DNA of 64,000 bases, from contig NZ_VOOR01000023.1 of NCBI RefSeq assembly GCF_007993045.1, forward strand, positions 29,208 to 93,207. The letters are read 5' to 3'. Source of the DNA: Phaeodactylibacter luteus. Lineage in GTDB: Bacteria > Bacteroidota > Bacteroidia > Chitinophagales > Saprospiraceae. Shown here one piece after another: positions 37,350-48,900 of the stretch. The translations under genes and the position numbers were made by a program. How positions within the stretch are numbered: position 1 is the first letter of the stretch; each line of letters starts with the position of its first letter. The notes beneath the pieces were generated by a model that saw only the letters and a list, made by a program, of their open reading frames with translations, was not told the origin of the DNA and made no database searches.

Positions 37350-37946
37350 TCACCCAAACACCGCCCTCAGCTCCACCTCAAACCCCGGGAACAGCCCCAC
37401 CGGTACCTTATCGCCCACGGTGTACGGGGTGGAGCGGGGCAAGGCGTACTGTCCGTCCGCGTCCAGCCGATAAGGGAGCACCGTGCCCTCAGCCGGGTGC
37501 ACCACCCAGTACTCCTGCACGCCGGCGTGGCGGTAGAGCTCAAACTTTTCGTTGAGGTCCTTATGGGCGGTGCTTTGGGAAAGGATTTCGATGATCCAGT
37601 CGGGTGCGCCATGGCAACCACGGTCATCAAGTTTGCTGGTGTCGCAGATGATGCAGAGGTCGGGCTGCACTACCGTTTCAGTTTTATCTTGCTGCTGTTC
37701 TGCTTCAGGAAGTGGAAGGCGCACATCAAACGGGGCACTGAACAGCTTGCATTGTTTGCCTATCAAATAGCTGCCAATGGCTACGTGTAAATTACTGGAA
37801 GCCGACTGATGAGAAGTACCCGGAGCAGGTGACATACGCACGACCTTTCCGCGGATGAGCTCCACCATTTCGTCGAGCTGCCAGGTGAGGTAATCGGCGT
37901 AAGTATATTTTTTTGAAAGATCTAGCTGATCGATGCTGGTAATCAT
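37350..37946 (-). CDS. Uma2-family PD-(D/E)XK endonuclease-like protein
   Basis: A 198-residue protein from the ATG at 37946 (MITSIDQLDLSKKYTYADYL). It has the Uma2/DUF820 pattern: VVRMSPAPGTSHQ near residue 40, VQPDLCIICD near 100, PDWIIEILSQSTAHKDLNEK near 115 and GVQEYWVVHP near 140. The D...E-I-L arrangement fits the PD-(D/E)XK nuclease core. It is antisense between cas3 and cas4, GC-rich, and its start codon is only 29 bp from that of cas4, so the two probably share a divergent promoter region. Uma2 genes are abundant, mobile and of unclear function. It is not a usual cas gene. Confidence 0.88.
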   Translation of the reverse strand: MITSIDQLDLSKKYTYADYLTWQLDEMVELIRGKVVRMSPAPGTSHQSASSNLHVAIGSYLIGKQCKLFSAPFDVRLPLPEAEQQQDKTETVVQPDLCIICDTSKLDDRGCHGAPDWIIEILSQSTAHKDLNEKFELYRHAGVQEYWVVHPAEGTVLPYRLDADGQYALPRSTPYTVGDKVPVGLFPGFEVELRAVFG

Positions 37947-37975
37947 GCCAATGCTTTTGACTAAAATACAGAGAA

Positions 37976-38491
37976 ATGGCAGATAGTTCAACTTTTGTAA
38001 CGGGTACTCAGATTGCCTACTACCACCTTTGCCACCGCAAACTTTGGCTGTTTGCCCACAATATCAAGATGGAACAGCACAGCGAGCTGGTGGCCGAAGG
38101 TAAATTCATCGATGAGCACAGCTACCTCAAACGCGCAGAGCGATGGCAGGAGCTGAGCATTGAAGGTATCAAAATCGACCACTTTGATGCGAAGCAAGGG
38201 ATTGTGAGGGAAGTCAAAAAGAGCCGTAAGAAAGAAAACGCACATAGAGCGCAAGTGCTGTACTACCTATATGTGTTAGAGCGGAATGATATCCCCGTTT
38301 CACATGGCTTGCTGGAATACCCCAAGCTCCGCCAAACCGAAGAAGTATGGCTAACAGAGGGAGACCGAAAGGTTATCCCTCATTGGGAAGCGGAAGTGCT
38401 CCGGATCACTCAGTTGGAAAGTTGCCCGGGGTTGGTCAAAAAACCCATCTGCAAGAACTGCTCCTATTACGAATTTTGCTACGCCGAATAA
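37976..38491 (+). CDS. cas4: Cas4 exonuclease (adaptation)
   Basis: A 171-residue RecB-like nuclease. The iron-sulphur cysteines are visible as YYHLCHRKLW near residue 19 and C-terminal ICKNCSYYEFCYAE. The nuclease core includes IDHFDAKQGIVREVKKSRK and HRAQVLYYLYVLE. Cas4 trims prespacers and helps select the PAM and orientation together with Cas1-Cas2, which fits the uniform CCA inferred from this array. It ends 6 bp before cas1 and starts divergently from the Uma2-family gene. GC-rich. Confidence 0.93.
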   Translation: MADSSTFVTGTQIAYYHLCHRKLWLFAHNIKMEQHSELVAEGKFIDEHSYLKRAERWQELSIEGIKIDHFDAKQGIVREVKKSRKKENAHRAQVLYYLYVLERNDIPVSHGLLEYPKLRQTEEVWLTEGDRKVIPHWEAEVLRITQLESCPGLVKKPICKNCSYYEFCYAE

Positions 38492-38497
38492 TGAACC

Positions 38498-39505
38498 ATG
38501 AAAAAGCCCTACTACCTGTTCAACCCCGGCCGCATGAGCCGCCGCGACAACACCCTCAAGTTTACTGCCGTAGATGAGTTGGGCAATGAGCAAAAGCCCC
38601 GCTATTTGCCCATTGAAGGCATAGAAGCCCTCTACATCTTCGGCAGCATAGATACCAATAGTGCGCTTTTCAATTTTCTAGGGAAACAGCAGGTGCCCGT
38701 GCACTTCTTCGATTACTACGAGCACTACACCGGTTCTTTCCAGCCCAAGGAATACCTTCTAGCAGGAAAAATGCAGGTAGAGCAGACCCGTGCCTACCTG
38801 AGCAGCAAGCGCCGGATGCATATAGCGCAGCGCCTCGTAAGCGGGGCGAGCTACAATATGTTGAAAAACCTGCGGTACTACAACGCCCGAGGCCGTTCTT
38901 TGGAGCAGCTGATAGAGCAGATCGAAAAACTACGGCAGCTTATTCCAGAGGCGGAAGATGTCCCTTCGCTGATGGGGATAGAAGGCAACTGCCGGCAGAC
39001 CTACTATCAGGCCTTTGAGCACATCATTACACATTTTGAAATGAACGGCCGGCACAAGCAGCCACCGTCCAATGAGGTAAATGCTGCTATTTCTTTCGGC
39101 AATATGATGTGCTATGCATTGGCGCTCGACATGATTTACCATACACAGCTCAACCCCACTATCAGCTTTTTGCACGAGCCAGGCACAAGGCGCTTCAGCC
39201 TGGCGCTAGACATAGCCGAAATTTTCAAGCCCATTTTGGTAGACCGCACCCTGTTCCGGCTGTTCAATCAGCGGGAGCTGCAAGAGAAGCACTTCGAGCA
39301 GCAAGCCAATGGCTGTTTTCTCAAAGACAAAGGCCGCAAGGTTTTCATCATGGCTTTTGAAGAGCGGCTGAAGCAGACCATACAACACCGGAGTTTGGGG
39401 AGGAAAGTCAGCTACAAACGCCTGATGCTATTGGAATGCCATAAACTAGCCAAATATTTTTTACGCATGGAAGAAGCGTACCAACCCTTCAAAATCTGGT
39501 GGTAA
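38498..39505 (+). CDS. cas1: Cas1 integrase
   Basis: A 335-residue protein of the I-B-like branch (MKKPYYLFNPGRMSRRDNTL). The metal-binding residues are in place: GIEGNCRQTYY (E162), FLHEPGTRR (H226) and LALDIAEIFKP (D238, E241). Cas1 with Cas2 integrates new spacers at the leader end of the array, which starts 470 bp downstream. Its stop codon overlaps the cas2 start (TAATG). Confidence 0.96.
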   Translation: MKKPYYLFNPGRMSRRDNTLKFTAVDELGNEQKPRYLPIEGIEALYIFGSIDTNSALFNFLGKQQVPVHFFDYYEHYTGSFQPKEYLLAGKMQVEQTRAYLSSKRRMHIAQRLVSGASYNMLKNLRYYNARGRSLEQLIEQIEKLRQLIPEAEDVPSLMGIEGNCRQTYYQAFEHIITHFEMNGRHKQPPSNEVNAAISFGNMMCYALALDMIYHTQLNPTISFLHEPGTRRFSLALDIAEIFKPILVDRTLFRLFNQRELQEKHFEQQANGCFLKDKGRKVFIMAFEERLKQTIQHRSLGRKVSYKRLMLLECHKLAKYFLRMEEAYQPFKIWW

Positions 39506-39768
39506 TGTATGTGATCCTGGTCTACGACGTACATCAAAAGCGGGTCGGCAGAATGTTGAAGCTGTGCCGCCGCTACCTCAACTGGATTCAGAACTCTGTC
39601 TTTGAGGGCGCTATCAGCGAGCTCAAGCTCAAGGAGCTGATCTTCGAAGCCCGGCAGATTATGGATGAATCCTACGACAGTATCATTATCTTTAGCAGTA
39701 GGAACGAGCGTTGGCTGGACAAACAGGTGATCGGGCTGGAGAAAAATGAGATCGATCAGTTTTTGTAG
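39505..39768 (+). CDS. cas2: Cas2
   Basis: An 87-residue ferredoxin-fold protein starting at the ATG that overlaps the cas1 stop codon. MYVILVYDVHQKRVGRML carries the conserved aspartate D8 on the first strand. It forms the dimer that bridges two Cas1 dimers in the integrase complex. Full length for the family. Last gene of the operon, immediately before the leader. Confidence 0.95.
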   Translation: MYVILVYDVHQKRVGRMLKLCRRYLNWIQNSVFEGAISELKLKELIFEARQIMDESYDSIIIFSSRNERWLDKQVIGLEKNEIDQFL

Positions 39769-39979
39769 TGCGCGTCGACCTGCGCCCGAGAACACAAACG
39801 GTATAAAACGCACACCCATTTAAATGCTCAAAATACTGGATATCAATTTATTAAGCCAGTCGTCGACCTCTTGGCAAAATCCGCTTATTGGAGGCCGACG
39901 AGAAAACCGGAGCCAAAAAGGCTCAACGTTCTTTGACAATTGGTTAATCTTTAGTTACTTACACATCGGCTTTGCCGGC
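39769..39979 (+). promoter_or_regulatory. CRISPR leader
   Basis: A non-coding 211 bp stretch between cas2 and the first repeat, and the only sequence likely to hold the array promoter. It contains an inverted repeat CGTCGACCTC (about 39862) / GAGGCCGACG (about 39891), a short GAGCC-A5-GGCTC hairpin (about 39910-39924), and a TTTGACAATTGG motif (39932 on) that could be a -33 element, followed by AT-rich DNA. New spacers are expected at its right edge. Confidence 0.75.
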
Positions 39980-42900
39980 CACTTAATCGCACCATACTGG
40001 AATTGAAACTAGCTGCACGCTCTTGCTGCTGCCTAGCACCTCATCACTTAATCGCACCATACTGGAATTGAAACCTCTTTTGCCCTGGCTAGGGCGTAGT
40101 GCTTCTCAAACACTTAATCGCACCATACTGGAATTGAAACTCGTCTGAACACCCACCTTGTTGTGGGTGTATTCCACACTTAATCGCACCATACTGGAAT
40201 TGAAACTTCTTGAAGAAATTAGCCCCATAATCACGTGCAGCACACTTAATCGCACCATACTGGAATTGAAACGATGCAAAGAAAATGTTCATGCTGTTAG
40301 AGTGTGAACACTTAATCGCACCATACTGGAATTGAAACCCCTCTATACCCAATCTGGAACTGGCAGTTGCCGCCCACTTAATCGCACCATACTGGAATTG
40401 AAACATCACATCATGGGGTATGAATATTCTCCAAATGAAACACTTAATCGCACCATACTGGAATTGAAACCCGGGAAACAATGCTTGAGTTTACGCTGAG
40501 GGAGTACACTTAATCGCACCATACTGGAATTGAAACTCAAAAACAACAACAATGAGAATAGAGACTTTCAACCACTTAATCGCACCATACTGGAATTGAA
40601 ACTCCACGACAGGCTCATTGGTGTAAGACTTTGACGACACTTAATCGCACCATACTGGAATTGAAACCCGGCAACCAGATCGAGTGGCCTACGGTTGATG
40701 ACACACTTAATCGCACCATACTGGAATTGAAACCTTTCGGTAAGTCATCTTGCCCCTTACCGCGACCTCCACTTAATCGCACCATACTGGAATTGAAACT
40801 TTTGGAATACAATTCTATTGAACCCACTCGTCGCACACTTAATCGCACCATACTGGAATTGAAACTTTTTATCTATTGCTGCAACCCCTATTGTGTTATC
40901 ATCACTTAATCGCACCATACTGGAATTGAAACAGGGTACAACCTTTTTTTGTTTCACTGTTAAATCTCACTTAATCGCACCATACTGGAATTGAAACGGG
41001 CAAAAGAGTGGGCCTCTAAGAAGCAGTTGCCGCACTTAATCGCACCATACTGGAATTGAAACAACAAACAATAGGTAGGGCAAAAAAAGTAAAAAAAACA
41101 CTTAATCGCACCATACTGGAATTGAAACGTCCTTATTCCTGTAAGCCTCTTGCTCGGTAGTGCTCACTTAATCGCACCATACTGGAATTGAAACGGCGCT
41201 GTAATCTCCCCTGTAGCAGCACTTACCGCTTCACTTAATCGCACCATACTGGAATTGAAACAAAAGCCTGATGGGACTTCAGTATTCGCGCTTGCACACT
41301 TAATCGCACCATACTGGAATTGAAACATAAAGTGACTCATCAGATTTAAGCACCTTTACTGCACTTAATCGCACCATACTGGAATTGAAACGGTATCACC
41401 CTGCTGCCCCTGCCGGCCATCTGAAGCACTTAATCGCACCATACTGGAATTGAAACCTGACCCCTTGCCGGACTTGGTCGAGGCGCACAAGCCACTTAAT
41501 CGCACCATACTGGAATTGAAACTCCTTTTAGCCAACAGGATGAGAAATGCCGCGATACACTTAATCGCACCATACTGGAATTGAAACTTTTCCCCTACAA
41601 TAATCCTCAAACGTCCTGTACTCACTTAATCGCACCATACTGGAATTGAAACCGATGTAAACATATCAGGAGCGACAGATGGGCAAGTCACTTAATCGCA
41701 CCATACTGGAATTGAAACCTGGAATACCTACCCTAGCGAAAGGGGGTTGCTGTCACTTAATCGCACCATACTGGAATTGAAACAAAGCAAGAAACCAAAT
41801 ACCTTGTCCGGGCTTAAGCACTTAATCGCACCATACTGGAATTGAAACAAAACACGCAACCCTTTACTGCTAACTTCATAGAAGCACTTAATCGCACCAT
41901 ACTGGAATTGAAACCAGCGTCACAGACAATGCAGTGGGTTCAGTTACTAATCACTTAATCGCACCATACTGGAATTGAAACCTTGATAGTCCTGCTCATG
42001 GCAGCCCATCTCAATCCCCCACTTAATCGCACCATACTGGAATTGAAACCTCGCCCGGTGTGCTGGCATTTTCGATAGCGTCAGCCACTTAATCGCACCA
42101 TACTGGAATTGAAACTCGTCTGAACACCCACCTTGTTGTGGGTGTATTCCACACTTAATCGCACCATACTGGAATTGAAACTGGCCTCTCCGATTCCCAA
42201 AGCCCATGCGCCTCTGCACTTAATCGCACCATACTGGAATTGAAACCTTTCGGTAAGTCATCTTGCCCCTTACCGCGACCTCCACTTAATCGCACCATAC
42301 TGGAATTGAAACCATACTTTAAAGTCCTAAACGCAAGCAGGCTAGAATCCACTTAATCGCACCATACTGGAATTGAAACATCTAATGAGGACTGCAGGCT
42401 ATTTTATGCCCGTTACACTTAATCGCACCATACTGGAATTGAAACATTTGTCCCCATTATGCTTGCTTTTTAATTCTGCGACACTTAATCGCACCATACT
42501 GGAATTGAAACATCTCTTTTAGCCTTGTTAGTTCTTTTTGAAGTCCACACTTAATCGCACCATACTGGAATTGAAACTTGAGGGCTTGTTGTCGTTCGCT
42601 TCTATCGTCGCTCACTTAATCGCACCATACTGGAATTGAAACTCAGCTCCCTGAACCGGTCTGCATCTTCCCAATTCCCACTTAATCGCACCATACTGGA
42701 ATTGAAACGAGGCTTTATGGATTTGGTCGGTCTGGGTCTGATCACTTAATCGCACCATACTGGAATTGAAACGACTCATCCCACTCGTCATCTATCAGCG
42801 TAAAGCCGCACTTAATCGCACCATACTGGAATTGAAACCTTCCTCACGAACAGCTTTGCATATTCGCTGCCCTCACTTAATCGCACCATACTGGAATTGA

Positions 42901-45900
42901 AACCTTGGTGATCGTGCGGTTCAATTCTTTTGGAGCACCCCACTTAATCGCACCATACTGGAATTGAAACAAAGTTTGATGAGGTATAAAACGGGTTTTG
43001 TTTCATCACTTAATCGCACCATACTGGAATTGAAACTCCGGTAAAATACATCTGGAAAATGCTGCCTTACCCACTTAATCGCACCATACTGGAATTGAAA
43101 CCCGGCTTGCAGCATCAGCTCGACCCTGTCTGTCACCACTTAATCGCACCATACTGGAATTGAAACCTTTTGCTGCAAGGATTTTTATCTCCTTGCCAAG
43201 CTCACTTAATCGCACCATACTGGAATTGAAACTTCAGCTTCTTAGGTGTCTTTACGAACCCTAACCGCACTTAATCGCACCATACTGGAATTGAAACTAT
43301 TGTGATGCCACCAGCCTTTTTTCCAGCCCATCACACTTAATCGCACCATACTGGAATTGAAACGTCGGCATCCACCACAACTTCGCCGCCCCGCCGGGCC
43401 ACTTAATCGCACCATACTGGAATTGAAACCTCCTCTCCGGTGGTAGGGTCTACGAGCACGTCATGCACTTAATCGCACCATACTGGAATTGAAACTGCGC
43501 TCCTCTATCTCTTCTTGTTCATTGCGCTCGCACTTAATCGCACCATACTGGAATTGAAACCTGCTGTTGCATGTAGGTACGCACTTGCGCCTCTGTCACT
43601 TAATCGCACCATACTGGAATTGAAACGCGCTAAGGCTGTCCTTTAGCCACCCTGTGCCTCCACTTAATCGCACCATACTGGAATTGAAACTGGTAATGGC
43701 GAGGGCAGAGGCGATGGACCTTGAAACACTTAATCGCACCATACTGGAATTGAAACTGCGTTTCCTGTCATTATCGTTCAATTTTCTTGATCACTTAATC
43801 GCACCATACTGGAATTGAAACGACTTTCTCTGAGTTTATCGGCAGTGTAAAAGATGCACTTAATCGCACCATACTGGAATTGAAACGCGGCGGGTGGATT
43901 TTCCGGATTAATGCGGTAGGCGCACTTAATCGCACCATACTGGAATTGAAACCAGCATCAGCTGGGCATTTATTTTCCGGTCTACCTCCACTTAATCGCA
44001 CCATACTGGAATTGAAACGTTATCAGGTCGGAGAGGATTAAGCAAGATGGCAATCACTTAATCGCACCATACTGGAATTGAAACCACTTTAGCGGAAGGC
44101 GACCCGGAAATATTAAAGCACACTTAATCGCACCATACTGGAATTGAAACTTTTCATGGGACAGTGGAGGGCGTTACAGTTGATAGCACTTAATCGCACC
44201 ATACTGGAATTGAAACCGCTCTAAAAGCGACGATAGCGATAATAATGCCTACACACTTAATCGCACCATACTGGAATTGAAACGGCAGTATATCAACTTC
44301 TGCCTCTTGCCTGAAAAACCACTTAATCGCACCATACTGGAATTGAAACAAGCACATTACGCCGGAGCGCGTCATCCAGATGGCCACTTAATCGCACCAT
44401 ACTGGAATTGAAACAAGCCACCTGTGGTAGTTGATGGCCTGCCCTAATCACTTAATCGCACCATACTGGAATTGAAACTGCGTTTCCTGTCATTATCGTT
44501 CAATTTTCTTGATCACTTAATCGCACCATACTGGAATTGAAACTCGACAATAATAGAAAACAAGGAATAATCATTATACACTTAATCGCACCATACTGGA
44601 ATTGAAACCTGGCCGGTAAGGACAGGCGTAGGATTGCCTGACCACACTTAATCGCACCATACTGGAATTGAAACCAAGCACCGGCAGGCAGTGCAACTAC
44701 AGTAACGTGGCACTTAATCGCACCATACTGGAATTGAAACCGGAAAGCACCTCAAACTGATAGCCGCCATCCTTGACACTTAATCGCACCATACTGGAAT
44801 TGAAACCAAATGTAGAGGCTATCCGGGCAACAGGGATTAGCGCACTTAATCGCACCATACTGGAATTGAAACGAATGTAAAGTATAGGATTTCAGGTTTA
44901 TTGACTACACTTAATCGCACCATACTGGAATTGAAACTACTACCTCCGACCCCTCGCGGGCTTCTAAGCTATCCACTTAATCGCACCATACTGGAATTGA
45001 AACAAAATCCTAAAATGCTCGACATCCGCTATATCTACACTTAATCGCACCATACTGGAATTGAAACATTCCCAATCAGTTCGTGCAGGACCCAGTGCGG
45101 CTCACTTAATCGCACCATACTGGAATTGAAACCTCATTTTTCTTCTTGCTGAAATAGGGCGCGAAGTACACTTAATCGCACCATACTGGAATTGAAACCA
45201 CATTGCCGGCCCTCAGGGCGGGCTGGATGGCTATGCACTTAATCGCACCATACTGGAATTGAAACAATGGGGAGGAAAACGAATACATTGACTTCACTGA
45301 TCACTTAATCGCACCATACTGGAATTGAAACGTTTTCAATCAGCTCATGCAGCACCCAGTGCGGCTTCACTTAATCGCACCATACTGGAATTGAAACGAG
45401 TTGCCGGCACTTGGTCAGGCGTGCCTACCCCTCACTTAATCGCACCATACTGGAATTGAAACACGGCATCTGGATGTTCAATGACAGCACCCTTGCTGCA
45501 CTTAATCGCACCATACTGGAATTGAAACTGCGCAGGTAGTATTCAATTTCCATCCGTCAGGGTTCACTTAATCGCACCATACTGGAATTGAAACAGGCCT
45601 GAACAAAGAGTGCAGGGCGCGCTCCATCCCCACTTAATCGCACCATACTGGAATTGAAACCGTAGGTCAAGCTTTAGCAGATGCAGGCTTTGAATACACT
45701 TAATCGCACCATACTGGAATTGAAACCGCAGGGTCAGGACGCTTTTAAGGGCTAAGCCTGCACTTAATCGCACCATACTGGAATTGAAACTGTTACTAAT
45801 GACCTACCTTTTTGCAGGGCTGGCTCACTTAATCGCACCATACTGGAATTGAAACGTTGCTTTTACAGTTTGGTTATCGCTTATTTCATCCACTTAATCG

Positions 45901-48900
45901 CACCATACTGGAATTGAAACAGGATTTAGTTTTAGCGGAAAGCAACTAAACTTTGACACTTAATCGCACCATACTGGAATTGAAACCCATAGTGTTGTCT
46001 GTAGCCAAGGCCGGGATAAAGGCACTTAATCGCACCATACTGGAATTGAAACCTGATAGGCGTAGGTAATCGTGCCTGTGCCCGTCCCACTTAATCGCAC
46101 CATACTGGAATTGAAACAAAAGAAAGGAGGGCCGTATGCCCCCCTAACCCCCACTTAATCGCACCATACTGGAATTGAAACAAAGCGAGGGCTAGGGCAA
46201 TGTAGGGCGATAGGGCGCACTTAATCGCACCATACTGGAATTGAAACGACGTTGCAGGGAGTTTTAATTTTGTCGGGAATGGCACTTAATCGCACCATAC
46301 TGGAATTGAAACTGCTATCAGCAGACGAGGAGTGGTGGACAGGCACAGACACTTAATCGCACCATACTGGAATTGAAACCCTCTAGGGTAGGGGTGGTGT
46401 GCTCCTCCTCCACTTCACTTAATCGCACCATACTGGAATTGAAACTTGGCGGCCTTCCTGTTGCCGCCTCTACCAAAAAAGCCACTTAATCGCACCATAC
46501 TGGAATTGAAACTCATACACTCCTCCGGAAAACGTCAAGACCGGCAACACTTAATCGCACCATACTGGAATTGAAACTCGCCTCAGCCGCCTGAATATAT
46601 TCAGGCTTTTCTTCACTTAATCGCACCATACTGGAATTGAAACCATAGCGGGCTAAATTCATTATCATGCTCACAGATACACTTAATCGCACCATACTGG
46701 AATTGAAACTTTTCGATACATCGTTAAGACCTTTTTTGTAAGTCCTCACTTAATCGCACCATACTGGAATTGAAACAGGTTACCCCACATGGGGTTTCCG
46801 TCCGGCGTAAAACACTTAATCGCACCATACTGGAATTGAAACATTGTTTAGGCGCCCTACTCTCCTTCCTCCGGTTCCACTTAATCGCACCATACTGGAA
46901 TTGAAACCGTTAAAGGTCGTGACGTACTGCCGGGCGGCGGCTTCACTTAATCGCACCATACTGGAATTGAAACTAGACGGGCTTCCCCGTTGTTTCTCAG
47001 TTCCGCAACACTTAATCGCACCATACTGGAATTGAAACCCGGGGCGCGTTAATGTGGTAATACAGAGCGAAGACACTTAATCGCACCATACTGGAATTGA
47101 AACTGCCCTGTAGCGCTGCGGCCCAAGGGCTGCCCGTTCACTTAATCGCACCATACTGGAATTGAAACACCGTTAAACGCATTGGCAAACCGGCGTGCTT
47201 CCCCCACTTAATCGCACCATACTGGAATTGAAACTTTTCAATTGTAAGCGTGATCGTTTCGCTTCCTGACACTTAATCGCACCATACTGGAATTGAAACC
47301 CGGGCATTATCGGTTACAAAAGTGCTATCGTACTTCACTTAATCGCACCATACTGGAATTGAAACGCGGGCAGGAGGTCAAAACCTATTTACCGCCTACG
47401 CCACTTAATCGCACCATACTGGAATTGAAACCGTTAAAGGTCGTGACGTACTGCCGGGCGGCGGCTTCACTTAATCGCACCATACTGGAATTGAAACAGG
47501 GTGTTGTCCGTAACGCTGTGGGCTGAATAGATCACTTAATCGCACCATACTGGAATTGAAACACGGTGGACACTCCAATAAATGCCCTCTTTGGCGTCAC
47601 TTAATCGCACCATACTGGAATTGAAACAGGTTACCCCACATGGGGTTTCCGTCCGGCGTAAAACACTTAATCGCACCATACTGGAATTGAAACGAGAGCA
47701 GCTTCGCCACCCCAACCGCTGGGCAAGAACACTTAATCGCACCATACTGGAATTGAAACAAGCCCTATTGGCGGGCTAATGGCTATAATTATGAACGCAC
47801 TTAATCGCACCATACTGGAATTGAAACTCATCCATTCTACAAAGCCTGGTTGCAACTTCATGCACTTAATCGCACCATACTGGAATTGAAACAAAATCGT
47901 CTGCCTTTTCAAGCAGATGGGCGCCAACACTTAATCGCACCATACTGGAATTGAAACTGTATCGTCTTTTGCACCACCTTTTTTTATAGGCAACACTTAA
48001 TCGCACCATACTGGAATTGAAACAGGGACAAATGGGAATCATGCTACGCAGACAACTGCCACTTAATCGCACCATACTGGAATTGAAACCTCTTATTCCC
48101 TTTCCTAAAGTGGGGGCTATTGCACCACTTAATCGCACCATACTGGAATTGAAACTGAAGTTGTCCGCATCAAGCCGGGCCCCGCCTGCGGCACTTAATC
48201 GCACCATACTGGAATTGAAACTCCTTCTCCCACTTCCTGTAAGTCATCTTGCCCCCACTTAATCGCACCATACTGGAATTGAAACGCCTTTTTTCCAGCC
48301 CATGAGCTCCCTGAACCTGCACTTAATCGCACCATACTGGAATTGAAACTATTCATCTGATTTGATTTTTGAGACCTCATATACCACTTAATCGCACCAT
48401 ACTGGAATTGAAACCCTTTCTGCCGTCCACAACATAAGCTGAGCATTTATCACTTAATCGCACCATACTGGAATTGAAACACATTTTGCAGCGCATTCTT
48501 TAGCCCTCCATTCACTTCACTTAATCGCACCATACTGGAATTGAAACTTGTTGCTCAGGTGCTCATCTGTAAGCACTTGCTCGCACTTAATCGCACCATA
48601 CTGGAATTGAAACCGCCCTAGCGAAAGGGCTTTTTTTTGGCCTAATGGCCACTTAATCGCACCATACTGGAATTGAAACTCTTTATAGTCAGCAACCACA
48701 TCATAGCCCAGCTCCACTTAATCGCACCATACTGGAATTGAAACAGACCTCACACAGGCTATCAGCATGAAGACTGCAACCACTTAATCGCACCATACTG
48801 GAATTGAAACAGCTTAATTACTGATTGATTTATCTCTCTCCCTGCGCACTTAATCGCACCATACTGGAATTGAAACCTGGCGCGAGGCGCGCAATGTCTA

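Noticed and set aside
37350..39768. Reading the Uma2-family gene as a core cas gene
   Set aside because: It is antisense, Uma2 genes are scattered widely in such genomes, and no known CRISPR type requires one.
41719..48649. The pair of spacers sharing CCCTAGCGAAAGGG as additional PAM evidence
   Set aside because: The upstream bases do not end in CCA and the shared part is a short hairpin that can recur by chance, so it was not counted as an overlap.
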